Assembly: GCA_949130495.1 (NCBI GenBank)
Contig: OX422216.1
Coordinates: forward strand, 367,002,605-367,066,604
DNA from: Sambucus nigra
Lineage: Eukaryota; Streptophyta; Magnoliopsida; Dipsacales; Adoxaceae
Direction: 5' to 3'
Length of the DNA: 64,000 bases
Part shown: in pieces, positions 35,691 through 46,937 of the stretch
How the letters are laid out: each line of letters opens with the position of its first letter
Position numbering within the stretch: position 1 is the first letter of the stretch
Notes under the pieces: generated by a model
The model's input: only the letters and a program-made list of their open reading frames with translations
Told to the model about the DNA's origin: nothing
The model's database searches: none
Position numbers and translations under genes: made by a program

Positions 35691-36600
35691 CATTCTATCA
35701 AGAAGTTTGGCGAGTTGGCATTTATATTTAATGATAGGAAGATAACGTTAATGAGAGACTATTCGGGGACCTCATCATGTGTTTATGCTTCCTTCCCATT
35801 GCCAATCCTTAAAAGGAAATCGCTAAGTGAGGAATTGATACCCAAATGTTCAATTACTTAATCATCACTATTAAGTTAAATCGGGCATTAGTTGTTTTTA
35901 GTCATTACATTTACATAATATGATGGATGGATTATCAGTCTCAACATATCAATACAATAACTTTCAAAGATAAATTACATGAGACAGAGAAACTGCATTC
36001 ATGTTCATTGAATATAAATTACAAAATAACAAAGAGAATCCATCATGTTAATAAGTATGGCCAAACCTAAGTTTCCAAGAAATTAAAACAATTTACTCAA
36101 CAATAAGATGAATTGAAAACAACAATTGTAAATTAAATTTAAGAAATTAAAAAAAATTATGGTACTTGAATAAGTGCAATGTATTCCATAAGTATCCATA
36201 AACCCTGAACTAAATAAGTGACACTCAGTACTAAATATTAAGAGCAGGGAAGAACAAACTGAAATTCTTTGAACACTATGTATCTAAAGATGCTAAAGAT
36301 ACAGTTTAGAGTGTGTGTTTGAGTTGACAAAGATAATTCAACCAAGGCATGTAGTTGCAGCTTCAGTAAGGTAATTTGGACTCATTTTGCTCACTTATTT
36401 GGTTGTTCTTAGAAGTTATTTTTTCTTAGTTGGGGAGTTACAATCGGAACCGACGTAAGACTTAATAAGAAGAATATATGTATGTAAAGAGACAAAATGA
36501 ATACATTGAACCATACAGTGTGAAAAAATTCCAACACAGAGGAATTTCAAAAATAATCTTTTTACTATTTAAGAAAAATGGTCTGCGCCAATGGTATGCA
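35691..36600. other. Non-coding Helitron interior
   Basis: Upstream of the helicase remnant in element sense. The plus-strand ORF at 35643-35861 is the complement of helicase-proximal sequence. Nothing recognisable of the helicase core or Rep remains. Confidence 0.4.
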
Positions 36601-37189
36601 TAGGCGGGTAGGCCTCTAAATGGGTCGGATTTGGACCGAATCAGGCCAATCCAAATCCGAGTCCGTTTATGTTAAACGGATTCGGATCCGATCCGATTAT
36701 CCGACGAATTATCTATTAGGTTTTCGAATCTGAATCTGTTAATAATCCGTTAATCTGATCTATTTATCTTATCCGATTATAATACTATAAATAACTATTA
36801 TAAATTTCAAAATACAGTCTATATTATAAATAACTATTATAATATATATTATAAAAATATATTTAAATAACTATTAAAATATAAATTACTATTATAAATA
36901 AAAACAATATATATTAATATAGAACTATTATAAATAACTATTAAAAATTATTTTTTAAAATATTAAAAATTTTCTAAATACAATATATATATATCAATTA
37001 AAAATATTATATATATAGATATATATTAACCAGATCGGATTACTAACGGATCGGATCATATGAATCCAAATTCGCTCCATTTAATAAACGGGTAATCGGG
37101 TTTCAGCCGTGATCCAAATCCGTGTAAATGGATCGAATTCGGATTCGGATTCGGATAAAATCCGATTCGTTGACAGGCCTATAGGCGGG
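36601..37189. mobile_element. hAT-type MITE, 573 bp, with 8-bp TSD
   Basis: The element occupies 36609-37181, flanked by perfect 8-bp direct repeats TAGGCGGG (36601-36608 and 37182-37189). Its ends are inverted: TAGGCCTCTAAATGGGTCGG at the left, and TAGGCCTGTCAACGAATCGG at the right read inward, continuing into GGATTT on both. GGATCCG/CGGATCGG palindromes are dense near both ends. The middle (36780-37030) is almost pure AT with an ATAACTATTATAAAT-like repeat. No coding capacity. Confidence 0.85.
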
Positions 37190-37236
37190 GACCCTTTTTT
37201 TAGTATCTTGGTACGTGCCACCGGAATGTATAGGCG

Positions 37237-37548
37237 GTATTATAAAACATTTAAAATAAAATGTACAAAAAAATAGTTTTAAACAATTTTGTAAATGCCT
37301 AAAGATTTTATTTTAAAAAAATGTTTTAAGTAAAATCCAAGCATGGGAGTGCTTTAAGAAAATTGTTACAAAAATTCTAATAGTTACAAAAATTGTTTTA
37401 TAAAAATAAAAAGTTAGTAGTTACAAAACAGTAACTATTAGAATCTTAATTTTTGTAAATAAAATCTTTAGGTATGTAAAAAATTGCTTAAAACTGTTTA
37501 TTTAAAGTTGTTTTTTTTGTACATTTTATTTTAAATGTTTTATAATAC
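37237..37548. repeat. 312-bp foldback (near-complete hairpin)
   Basis: The first 36 bp (GTATTATAAAACATTTAAAA...) are the exact reverse complement of the last 36 bp. Pairing continues with mismatches through GCCTAAAGATTTTATTT (left) and AAATAAAATCTTTAGG (right). It resumes with TTCTAATAGTTAC against GTAACTATTAGAA near the centre. Almost the entire segment can fold into one hairpin. A clear target duplication was not seen. MITE-like, and a possible small-RNA source. Confidence 0.8.
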
Positions 37549-38376
37549 GCGACCAAAATAAAATTAACACGACATGGCACGTCACATCACAAAATCTTAA
37601 TTTTACGTAAAATGAATATGACACATATGAAAGTGACATGGCATGACACAAAATTCATTTTTTAACGAAATGCGAACACGGCCCACTTTTCGTGTTGCAT
37701 TTTAAGTGGGTTGGGTTAGTATTTGGTAAAAATTGAGATTTTGTGTTGTGTCATATTACTTTTATAGGTGAAAATAAGATTTTGAGGCGTGTCATGTCAT
37801 TTTTATTTTGGTTGGGTTCGTGTTTGGTTAAAAACATAACATATATTGTGGCGTGACACTTTTACTTGGATCGTGTTCATGTTTTGTAAAAAAATAATAT
37901 TTCATGTTGTGTCGTGTCACTTTTATTAGGACCGTGTTCATGTTTGATTAGAAAATAAATTATCGTGTCGTGTTTCTTTTATTTGAGTCGTGTTCGATTA
38001 TAAAAAAAAAAATAATTTAAAAAACTGTTTTTTATTTGTTAATTTTTTTTCCCAATTTTATGTAAAAAAAACAGTTTTTAAATCTATCTTAAAAAAAAAT
38101 CTATAAAAGTATCATAACAGTTTTTTAAATAAAAAAGGGTTTTTAAAACTATCATAATATTTTTTTTAACAGTTTTTAAAAAAACCGTTATTTTTGAGTT
38201 TTAAAAAATAATAAAATATTTTAAAAAACAGTTTAAAATACTGTTTATTATTGAAAAAGAATTAAAAAAAAATTGTTTGATCTTTAGAGCAAATGGCAAG
38301 TTTGTCTTTTAAAAAGTAATTGGGGTGTTTTAAGAATTTTTAGAATATTTAAGAAATAAACATGAATACAAATATG
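37549..38376. repeat. Degenerate repeats (about 65 bp) and A/T-rich low complexity
   Basis: At 37720-38000 the pattern GT(G/C)GTGTCA...TTTTAT...GGTCGTGTTCATGTTTG...TAAAAAATAAT recurs about four times at roughly 65-bp spacing, much diverged. At 37560-37690 similar text (ACACGACATGGCACGTCA) lies in the opposite direction, so the whole has inverted symmetry around 37700. Then 38010-38280 is homopolymer-rich, with AACAGTTTTT words. Confidence 0.6.
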
Positions 38377-38754
38377 TGTAATACCCCGTATTTTTATGAC
38401 TTTTAATTTTGGAGATTTATTAAATTTAATTAGAGATATTAATTTAATATTAATCCGAAAAATCATTTAAATACTTACTAGCGTGACGGGAGTTACTAAT
38501 TATTGGAATTTTGTTGTAAGTTACTTTATGAGTAAAGTAAGAGATGTAATTATAATTAGTAAAATTATCACGGGAATCTAATTTGATAATTTTGGAAATT
38601 TATCGGGACGCGCTTGTGTCGTGTCGGGATTAAATTCGAACTATTAAAAGTGAATAAATTATAAGTCACCCGTATGGTCATTTTGAGTGCGTCAATGTAT
38701 CCGTAAGGGTCGAGATAGTCAAAATAATGTACCCGGGGGTTTAGTTTGCGTCTC

Positions 38755-38773
38755 GGGGGGGGGGGGGGGGGGG
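38755..38773 (+). repeat. Run of 19 G
   Basis: Uninterrupted G run. The related LTR at 60692 has mixed sequence at this point, so the run is a copy-specific expansion or an assembly artefact. G-quadruplex-capable if real. Confidence 0.9.
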
Positions 38774-39507
38774 TTAGGCCTAATTAACATCCCAAGAGGG
38801 CATTTTGGACATTTTACATTTTTGGGCATGAAAACCCACGAAAATTCTAAGAGTATATCAGATGGTAGGAGTCATCTTCTAGGTTTAGAACAAATATAAA
38901 CCAAAGACGGCCATTGGAGAGGAAGGTGAGAAGCTTTCCAAGGAGTTTTAGGCCAAGAACTCCACCGTTTGTACCGTCGTCCCCGCCAAACGTTAGATCG
39001 AGCAATGAGAAACAGCACCACACCAATCTCTCCACAAAATCTGAAGCTAAAATTCCCAGGCAAATATCTATCTTACTCTATTTCAGTTAATGCTTCATTA
39101 ATATTAGTCTAGGATTGAATGGGACTAGTTTTTGTGAAAGAAAAACCTATTTTGGAGACTTGGGTTTGCATGATGTATAGGTTAGAGATGTATTCTGGAA
39201 ACCAAACTCACATGTAGAGGTTGAACAACGAAATTACAGTAAATTAAGAGGATGAAATCTGGTAAAAGAATGGGAAGAAACTAAACAAAGAAAGTATTAG
39301 GGTTCTTGATATTTCTATGGATTATGCCCCATTTAATTCATTTTTCATGATGAAAATCCGCATGCCTGATGTAGAATATCACTTATTTGAGGATATAACA
39401 CTTGCAATATAAATTATTGGTAGTTTGGTAATCAAATATATTGGTTTGGATGAGTTTGGAAGAAGAAACCCGTAACTGGAAATTCTACAGGTTTGCCATA
39501 ACTGCTT

Positions 39508-39578
39508 GATCGATCGATCGAACCCAGATCATTGATCGATGGATGGATGGATCGATCGAATAGCTGCCATAAATCGAT
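39508..39578. repeat. Cluster of ATCGATCG palindromes in the solo LTR
   Basis: GATCGATCGATCG, GATCGATGGATGGATGG and AAATCGATCGACC occur within about 70 bp, some 1.13-1.2 kb from the LTR start. The position is close to that of the CGAATCGATTCG clusters in the other chromovirus family. Confidence 0.8.
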
Positions 39579-41968
39579 CGACCCCTCCTGGCAGACTTAT
39601 ATTTTCTTTTTTGAATGATTAATTTCAATTTAAGCGAATAGAAATCTTTGGTCATTTCTATTAAAACATTTTGGGATATAAAGAAGACCAGTAGGACTTT
39701 TGAAATATATGGAACCATTAATGTAAGACGAGATTAACATTTCACAGGGGTGTTTTACATATAAGGGATAATGGGAACATGTGTTAAACGGTGAGACTCA
39801 TAAATAAGTTACGTTGTAGAATAAATGAGTACCTACTGAAATTACACTTGGGGAGATAGGAATTCACGAGTGTTACGTAGTAAGTCGGAATAATTTCATA
39901 ATTAAGAATAAGAGACAAGCCGTTATACATGATAACCTAGTAATGTGTAATAGGGATAAATATCATAATTATGGATCGTGAGAGTGTACCTAAATTTGAT
40001 ATGGGAACAGTAGTATACATATATGACTGTGTTTATGCATATACTATATACGTGTAAAAATCATGCTCGCACTACTTGCTATCCATGAGGTTATCGCGCT
40101 GGGACAGTCTTATCTCTATGGGACCTTTATGGGAGATATTGACTCATACCCTAAAACATAAGAATCCTTGTTACAGGCTATCTGATCGATAGTCAGACGG
40201 TCCTAAGAGACGTGAGGGTATGTGCTAACCTCTTAGTGACTTGGAACTATGCTCAGCCTCAATTTGCATGTGTTTTGTGTTAAATACAGTTCGAGGGTGA
40301 TTCCGAACTTATATTTCCCTTAGCACAAGTGATACGGGGACTGGATAGCAGAGTATGCCCGCACCATAAATTTTATGTGGGGTGCCGTTATAATATATAT
40401 ATATTATATGAGTATTTAATATATATTTAAACATGAAAACTTGGGAACTACCTACTGAGACTATGGTAAGTAAGAAATGAATAATTATTTCAACTTGGAA
40501 ATAAGTGCTTTATAATCAAATGAGGCTTATGTGAGAACTTTGTTGTTAAATAAAATTAACTTTCTTAACATTAGAAATCGTTGGCATGAAATCTTGTGAG
40601 TAACTTAAGGTAGGATAAATTGTTTGGAGTATTAGTGCGATAGGTGTGCAAATTAGAAGAGAGGTGAGAATTTCTCAAGGGAGTGTCACACTAATATGAT
40701 TGTTGCATTAGCCGGTAAGCATTTTAAATACTTGCTAAACTAAATTTTAAATTGTTTTACAATCGGGCTTTGACTTGTTTCCTATTCTCTCTTCTCTCTC
40801 GTATATATATGTATATATTACAGGTCCCCAGCCACAGGGGCGTCTTGCATAGGGTCCTTTGGATGGAACGTGCTGCAGCTTAGGTGGGAGTTGCAGGCCT
40901 CTTGTTTAGATGACCTCATTATTGATTCCGCTTCTAGCTCTATTTTATCCAGTTGGGCATGTGTCGCCCTTTTCCATTATTCAGTTGTTTTTATCAGAGA
41001 TTGTTATTTGTTTAGTTCCAGTATTTACATTTTGGAATGGCTATTGTCAAGTTGTTTTTCCTTTAAGTTTTAATGTTGGACTTATTTAGTTGAATGTTTA
41101 AATTGCTTGGATTATATTTTCTAGTCAGATTGTTGGGTGATTTTCAAACCATGGATTATGTAAGGTTTTAAATTAAACTTGGAAATTGATGTCGAAAAAA
41201 ATGGTTTTGTCACTTAGCTTAATTATTTAGGTTGTTTAATTGGAAAAGTTATTTTTGCGACAGTGATGCTAAGAATGAACCAACTGTTCACCTTGGTTAT
41301 AATTTAATAAATGACTGATCACCCGGTATTTAATTAGGTGGGGTGTCACAATATGTCCAAATGGGAAATACATATGAATGTATAAAAAAAATCTCATAAG
41401 GTGTGAACTTGGTAATTCCTTAACTTAAAAAATACATATAATTTTTTTGAAATTAACATTCAATTTAGAATTATTATAAAACATGAATAGAACAACAATA
41501 CAATTGAAAATACAAAATCTGAGCACAAAAGAGAGACAACATTCATGAATGAGATAGATATAATTACAAAAATTATGTATTTGCTTTCAAATTAACAAAT
41601 GCATACTTTTGATGGAAAATGAAAAAAGGAGTAAAAAATTATAGAGAAAATTATGAGTATTGACCTTGTTTTTTGGACAAGAAACAACAACAACGAAGAA
41701 ACTATGCAATATGAATCTGATGGGAAGATGAAGGAACTTGGGCAGCTGACTTTTGATTTCTAGGGTTTCAAGATGAATGTAATTGGAAGTTTTGTTAGAT
41801 GAATGTATTAGGTGGGAGAACGTATCAAGTTAAGATTCATGGAATGATTTTAATTTAATGAATATGTGAGGCTAATATTAAGGGTATGATAGGAAATGTT
41901 TATTTAATGAGGGTAGTTTAGTACTTTGAGATTTAAAGAGGAACTTCCATCTTTTTAAGTAGTAGAGA

Positions 41969-42393
41969 TATGTTTGTTTGTGTGTGTGACTGTTGAATTG
42001 TTAAACATCATATTGACCATAAAAATTTATATCTACAATCCTTTTGAATCTCCCTAAAATAGTAAGGGAAAAATTAACTATATGGATCTAATGGAATTAC
42101 TCTAGATTTTACACGTCTGAGTGGTTTCAAACCGTAAAACATGCATTAGTCTGTTTGTGCATGTGTGCACATCATAGTTTGTTTGTTTAGAAATTATGTG
42201 GATTTCAGATTACATATTCATAAGAAAATGTTTAATAGTTCGGGTTTATAAGTATTTTGGATAAGATATTATTTTTTTACTAATGTAGCTCGTGATACAA
42301 AATGTCATCGAAAGTTAGCAAATAGTGGATGATAGAATCTCTGTTGATTATAAATTATTATATTCACATTTTTATCTTTGAACTAATAAGCAG
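41969..42393. other. Non-coding flank, partly intron-like
   Basis: It lies between the 5' end of the Helitron and the CDC48 fragment. The last 60 bp are T-rich and end in a splice acceptor (AATAAGCAG), so they are probably an intron of the CDC48-derived sequence. Confidence 0.5.
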
Positions 42394-43261
<868 letters not shown>

Positions 43262-43372
43262 GTGTTACTTCTCAACAGCAATTGGGAAACTGATAAGCTA
43301 TGAAAATCCTAAGAAGAAGATTACTGCAGTTCTTCCACTGATGAAGAAATATGGGGCACGAAATTCATGGTA
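43262..43372 (+). pseudogene. Unidentified exon-like fragment
   Basis: A 37-codon open stretch reads CYFSTAIGKLISYENPKKKI then TAVLPLMKKYGARN. It has ordinary protein composition in an AT-rich setting. It ends exactly where copia protease-proximal sequence begins. I could not name the family with confidence. Confidence 0.35.
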
Positions 43373-43875
43373 ATCCTTTAATTCTAGATTTACTCCCATA
43401 GACAAAGTTGACTTTACCATCCTTGTGATCCTCAAGAGTGGTAAAAAGAGATCTATCACATGTCACACGTATGTAGCACCCATTATCAAAATACCATTGG
43501 GATGTATTTTGAGCCTTAAGAGTAACATTAACAATAAATGATTTTACGACCTTTTCTTTAGAAACCCTAGAGTGAGTTGTGCTCGTAGTGTTCTTGATGT
43601 TGAAGTTTTTAGTCCTTTGGTCGAAATAATTTCCTAGGGACATAAACAACCTTATAAACTATTCCATTAGATCTTAGGAAGTTTTGACTAAATACTCAAC
43701 TTTTTTTCAAGCTATTAAGAGGGATATAGTGTGGCATAGGATCATGAAGATAATAATTGTTCCTAAGCTCATAACAAAAATCTCTAAGATGACTCCTTAT
43801 TTTACAAAAGGTACAAACATAAGGTTAATTTTAAGTATTTTTAGAGAATTTCTTAGGAGTATTTATCTTAGAAGG
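43373..43875 (-). pseudogene. Ty1/copia protease-proximal fragment (left part of a split element)
   Basis: On the minus strand, text continuous with the gag at 54.7 kb enters here across the GAAGG duplication. It reads CTFCKIRSHL (zinc-knuckle-like), then coiled and Thr/Ser-rich linker, then WYFDNGCYIRVTCDRSLFTT and GKVNFVYGSKSRIKG. This is the start of copia protease, where WYLDSGCSRHMTGD is usual. The catalytic Asp is kept, but DSG is DNG and HMTG is altered. Stops lie near 43660-43680 and about 43815. It is cut off at 43373 just after protease begins; integrase and reverse transcriptase are missing. Confidence 0.85.
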
Positions 43876-46800
43876 TGATAACTTGACTTTTCTACTTCCC
43901 CGGAAACGGCGCCATTTGATAAAAATGACTTTTGCGTGTGGTCGTTGTTGGAAGCCAAGTTAGTCAAAACCTCACATACCTACAAATATAATAAACTCAA
44001 GTGTAGAGGTAAGTAAGGGTATCAATCCACTTTCTAGGGAGTAAGCTAGAGACAAATTCAATTGCAATTCACTATTTATTATCTTTTTGTGCTTTTTCAC
44101 TTTTCTAATTTTTTTTAGCTTTTTCAATATTAAAACAAAAGGGTGAGGTGAGGTCTAAACTAAGCTAAACTAAATGTGAAATGAAAACTAACTAGAAAAT
44201 GACTAAATGAAAAACTAAGGTCTAACACTAAAATAAAAGATAAAGTGAGGTAAATAATTGTGAGAACAATCAAGGAGTGGGATTACACCACAAATTTTAA
44301 TTATTCTAATTAATTAATTTAATTATTTGAATTCTCCCAAATTAATATTAAAATTACAAACCAACTCTCGTTGCAAGTGTAATTAGAATAGTAATCTTTT
44401 AGAAAGTTAAAATTAACACCCCACAACTCTAGAAAATTAGATCTACACTCCTTTTAATTAATCACCCGCTAGGATCGATCAATTAGAATTTATGTCAATC
44501 TTGGAAATTAAATTTAGAGTTGAAATTCAAATGATAATACCCCACTTAAGAAACCCCTATCTCTAGTTCGAATCTAAAATGGGTATTATCACTAGAATTT
44601 CGATTTTCTCTCGAAAATCATTTACCCTCTCTCGAGGCGTAATTCTAAGGCTGAGGGATTAAAATTAACATTCAAAGGGATTTTTCAAGTGATTAAACTA
44701 ATTAAAATACAATAACATCAAATAAGGGTTTTACCCCACCCCTTGAAAGGGGTTTTAGCCTAACATGGATTCAAACATACTAAACAAAGATTCAATAGGC
44801 ATTTAATATATAAAAGAGTAGAGAGAAGAATAATCAAACCAATCTCTTGAATTTGACACTTTGAACTCTATTCTTGAATTTGAAGCATACACCCTCTAAT
44901 TGAGCATCCAAGTATTGTGAAATAATATGAGCACTAAATTAAATCTCTTACAATTTTTACACTCACAATAATCTAAAAATAAAAAAATGAAAAACTATTT
45001 ACAAGGGAAAATTCTCTCTCTAATTTCCTATCTAAAGCTCTCTAATCTAGAATTGGCCTTGAGTCTTCATTATATATGCAATGGAGCAAAGGGGAATAAT
45101 GGTAAAAAGGTAGGGAGTGCATGTGGAAATGGGTGAGGTGACATGTGCATGGGGGTGTGAGGTGAAGATATTTGGAAAAAATCTGTTTTGGGTTGAGGGG
45201 TAATTTAGGAAAATGGCTTAAAGTGGTTGGTTAGGGGGTATAATAGGTGTAATGGTTAAAAAGGTGGTTTAAGTCACATGGGTTAAATGGCACATGGGGA
45301 TGCATTGTGACTTTGGCTTTGGAACTTTGCAGGTCGTGGCTTTGGGAGAAATGGTATTTTGGGTTTTCAAATGGGTTTAAATGGGTTTTGGGTTTGATTT
45401 GGAAAATGAGTATTGGGGATGGATTTTGGGTTTCAAGGATATGGGTTGATATGGTTATGGATCCGGGTTCAAATGGGTTGGAGATGAGTTGAGGAGAGAG
45501 AGAGAGGGGGTCGGGCTAGGCAGTCCGCCGGAGCTGCAGGGGATCGCCGGACGCGGGTTGAGGGTGGAGAGGCCAGAGGTTTGAAGGGGCGCCGGCCGGA
45601 GTGGATTCAGGCCGGAGTGATGGCAGTGGCGACGGGTCGGTAGAAACTGGGGTTGGAAGCTGGGGAGAGAGAGAGGGGTAATGAGGGCTGGGCACCGCCG
45701 GGTTAAGGAGGGCGGTGGCGAGCCCCGGAGCTGGCCGAGGTCGCCGGGGTTTTTTTTCGGGTTCTGTCGAGAAGGTGGATTAGCGCCGGAGAGGTGAGAG
45801 AAGCCGACGGTGGAGGGAAAACAAGGTCGCCGGAGGTCTGGGGTTGTGTCCGGCCGGGTTTAGGTGGTAGCCGGCGGGAATTATAAGGATGAGGACAATG
45901 GGTGTTTTCAGAGAGATCGGGGATGGTTCGGGTCTGAGTTAAAGGGGCTGCCGGAGGGTTGGGCTTGGATCGCCGGAGATTGACAGGGGAATGGGTGGAT
46001 GGTTGGTATCGGTGGTGGTTGAGTGGTTTAGAGATGGGTTTTGGTGTTAATGGTGGAAGGTTTTAGGATGTTGGGTGAAAGGCGAGTGGTTTGGGTTATG
46101 GAGGTATAAGGTGGGTTTAGAGGAGAGAGAGTGGTGAGAGGTTGAAGATGGGTGAGGGTAGTTAGAGTGTGGTGAGGGTGTAGGATTAGGATAAGGTGAG
46201 GTTGTTGGGTATTAAGGGTATGTGAATGTGTGTTTAATTTGGACCCTAAAAAAAAATATAAACTAAACAAATAAAATTAATAAAAATAAAACTAAAATAA
46301 AAATTAAAATAAAATATAAAATCTAATTAAAAATAAAACAAATAAAAAATAATAAAAATAAAAGTAATAAAACTAAAAAAAATAAAATCCTAAGCTATAA
46401 AAGAAGTAAAAATATAAAATATATTAAATGAAAACTAAAGTCCTAAAAAATGTAAAATATAATAAAATGAACTCCTAAAACTAATCCTAATAAAATAAAA
46501 TAAAACTAAAAATTAATCAAAATCAAAATAAAACAAAATTATAAAAATAAAATAGAAAAATAAAAAATAAAATCTAAAAATTCTAAAATAAACCTAAAAT
46601 AAATCCTAAAAATAGAAAAGACTCAAACTAAAAATCTAAAAAATAATAAAATGACACAAATAAAACACACACAGGCTTGGGATAAGTTTGGGCTAGGTTT
46701 GGGCTCGGGTTAGGGTACGGGAGAGGAAATTGGGGTACAAGATAAGGGTATTTAGCTCCATTAAAATGCACAATTGCCTTGAAATACGCGCTTGAACACC

Positions 46801-46919
46801 GCAACGTGCATTAAGCCTGCATATTAAACAATTAAGCGCATAAGACCCATATTACCGAGAAATAGCAACTAAAATACAACTATTCGGGGTATAAAATGTA
46901 CAGTTTTGGGTGCTTATCA
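43876..46919 (-). repeat. 3' LTR of the Tat-like element
   Basis: 3044 bp. The canonical outer end (minus strand TGATAAGCACCC) is at 46919. At the other end the sequence TGATAAAAATGAC (43917) is followed outward by a 41-bp extension that includes a tRNA-Asp primer-site copy. It includes GC-rich blocks (45480-46020) and a long A-rich tract (46245-46660). It has a 360-bp segment (about 45855-46210) absent from the other LTR. Confidence 0.9.
43897..43914 (-). other. tRNA-Asp primer-site copy inside the LTR end
   Basis: The plus strand reads TCCCCGGAAACGGCGCCA, which equals the 3' end of plant tRNA-Asp with CCA except for one base (C to A). On the minus strand it is a primer-binding site, here embedded in the last 41 bp of the 3' LTR, where no primer site should be. 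Confidence 0.85.
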
Positions 46920-46937
46920 CACCACCCCCAAACAGAG
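46907..46937 (-). other. Polypurine tract of the Tat-like element
   Basis: The minus strand reads CTGTTTGGGGGTGGTG directly before the LTR start TGATAAGCACCC. It primes plus-strand synthesis. Three further CACCCCCAAAC words occur inside the element (48650, 48839, 48988). Confidence 0.8.

Larger units (their letters stand above)
38377..41350 (+). mobile_element. Solo LTR of a Ty3/gypsy chromovirus, 2974 bp, TSD ATATG
   Basis: It runs from TGTAATACCCCG to GGTGGGGTGTCACA, with ATATG on both sides (38372-38376 and 41351-41355). No internal element sequence is attached, so it is a solo LTR left by recombination between two LTRs. It belongs to the same family as the LTR at 60692-63474, of which it is the reverse complement: both contain the block GCTGCAGCTTAGGTGGGAGT (here near 40875) and the terminal GGTGATCAGT / ATTAAATACC text. 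It carries a run of 19 G at 38755-38773 and a cluster of ATCGATCG-type palindromes at 39508-39578. The ORFs inside are not genes. Confidence 0.92.
34857..41968 (-). mobile_element. Helitron with both termini, helicase remnant and nested insertions, 7.1 kb
   Basis: The 3' end is CTAG at 34857-34860, preceded on the minus strand by an ACGT...ACGT hairpin (34869-34883) in a degenerate version of the usual CCCGTGCGTTGCACGGG end. The 5' end is TCTCTACTACTT at 41957-41968, a classic plant Helitron start. The flanking bases are A (34856) and T (41969), as expected from insertion between A and T. A helicase C-terminal fragment on the same strand lies near the 3' end, where it belongs in autonomous Helitrons. 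A solo LTR, an hAT-type MITE and a foldback lie inside. Without the LTR insertion the element is about 4.1 kb. The Rep part is not visible. Confidence 0.75.

Noticed and set aside
35643..35861. 72-residue plus-strand ORF
   Set aside because: It is the complement of the Helitron helicase-proximal sequence; the helicase reading is on the other strand.
40870..41073. 67-residue plus-strand ORF
   Set aside because: It lies inside the solo LTR; similarity to the other LTR is at the DNA level and not a conserved protein.
43897..43914. A tRNA-Asp gene fragment
   Set aside because: Only the 3' 18 nt including the post-transcriptional CCA are present. That marks a retroelement primer site and not a tRNA gene, whose genomic copy would lack CCA.
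45307..45492. 61-residue ORF repeated at 53380-53565
   Set aside because: It recurs only because it lies in both LTRs of the Tat-like element. Its Trp/Gly-rich text comes from GGGTTTTGG-type repeats.
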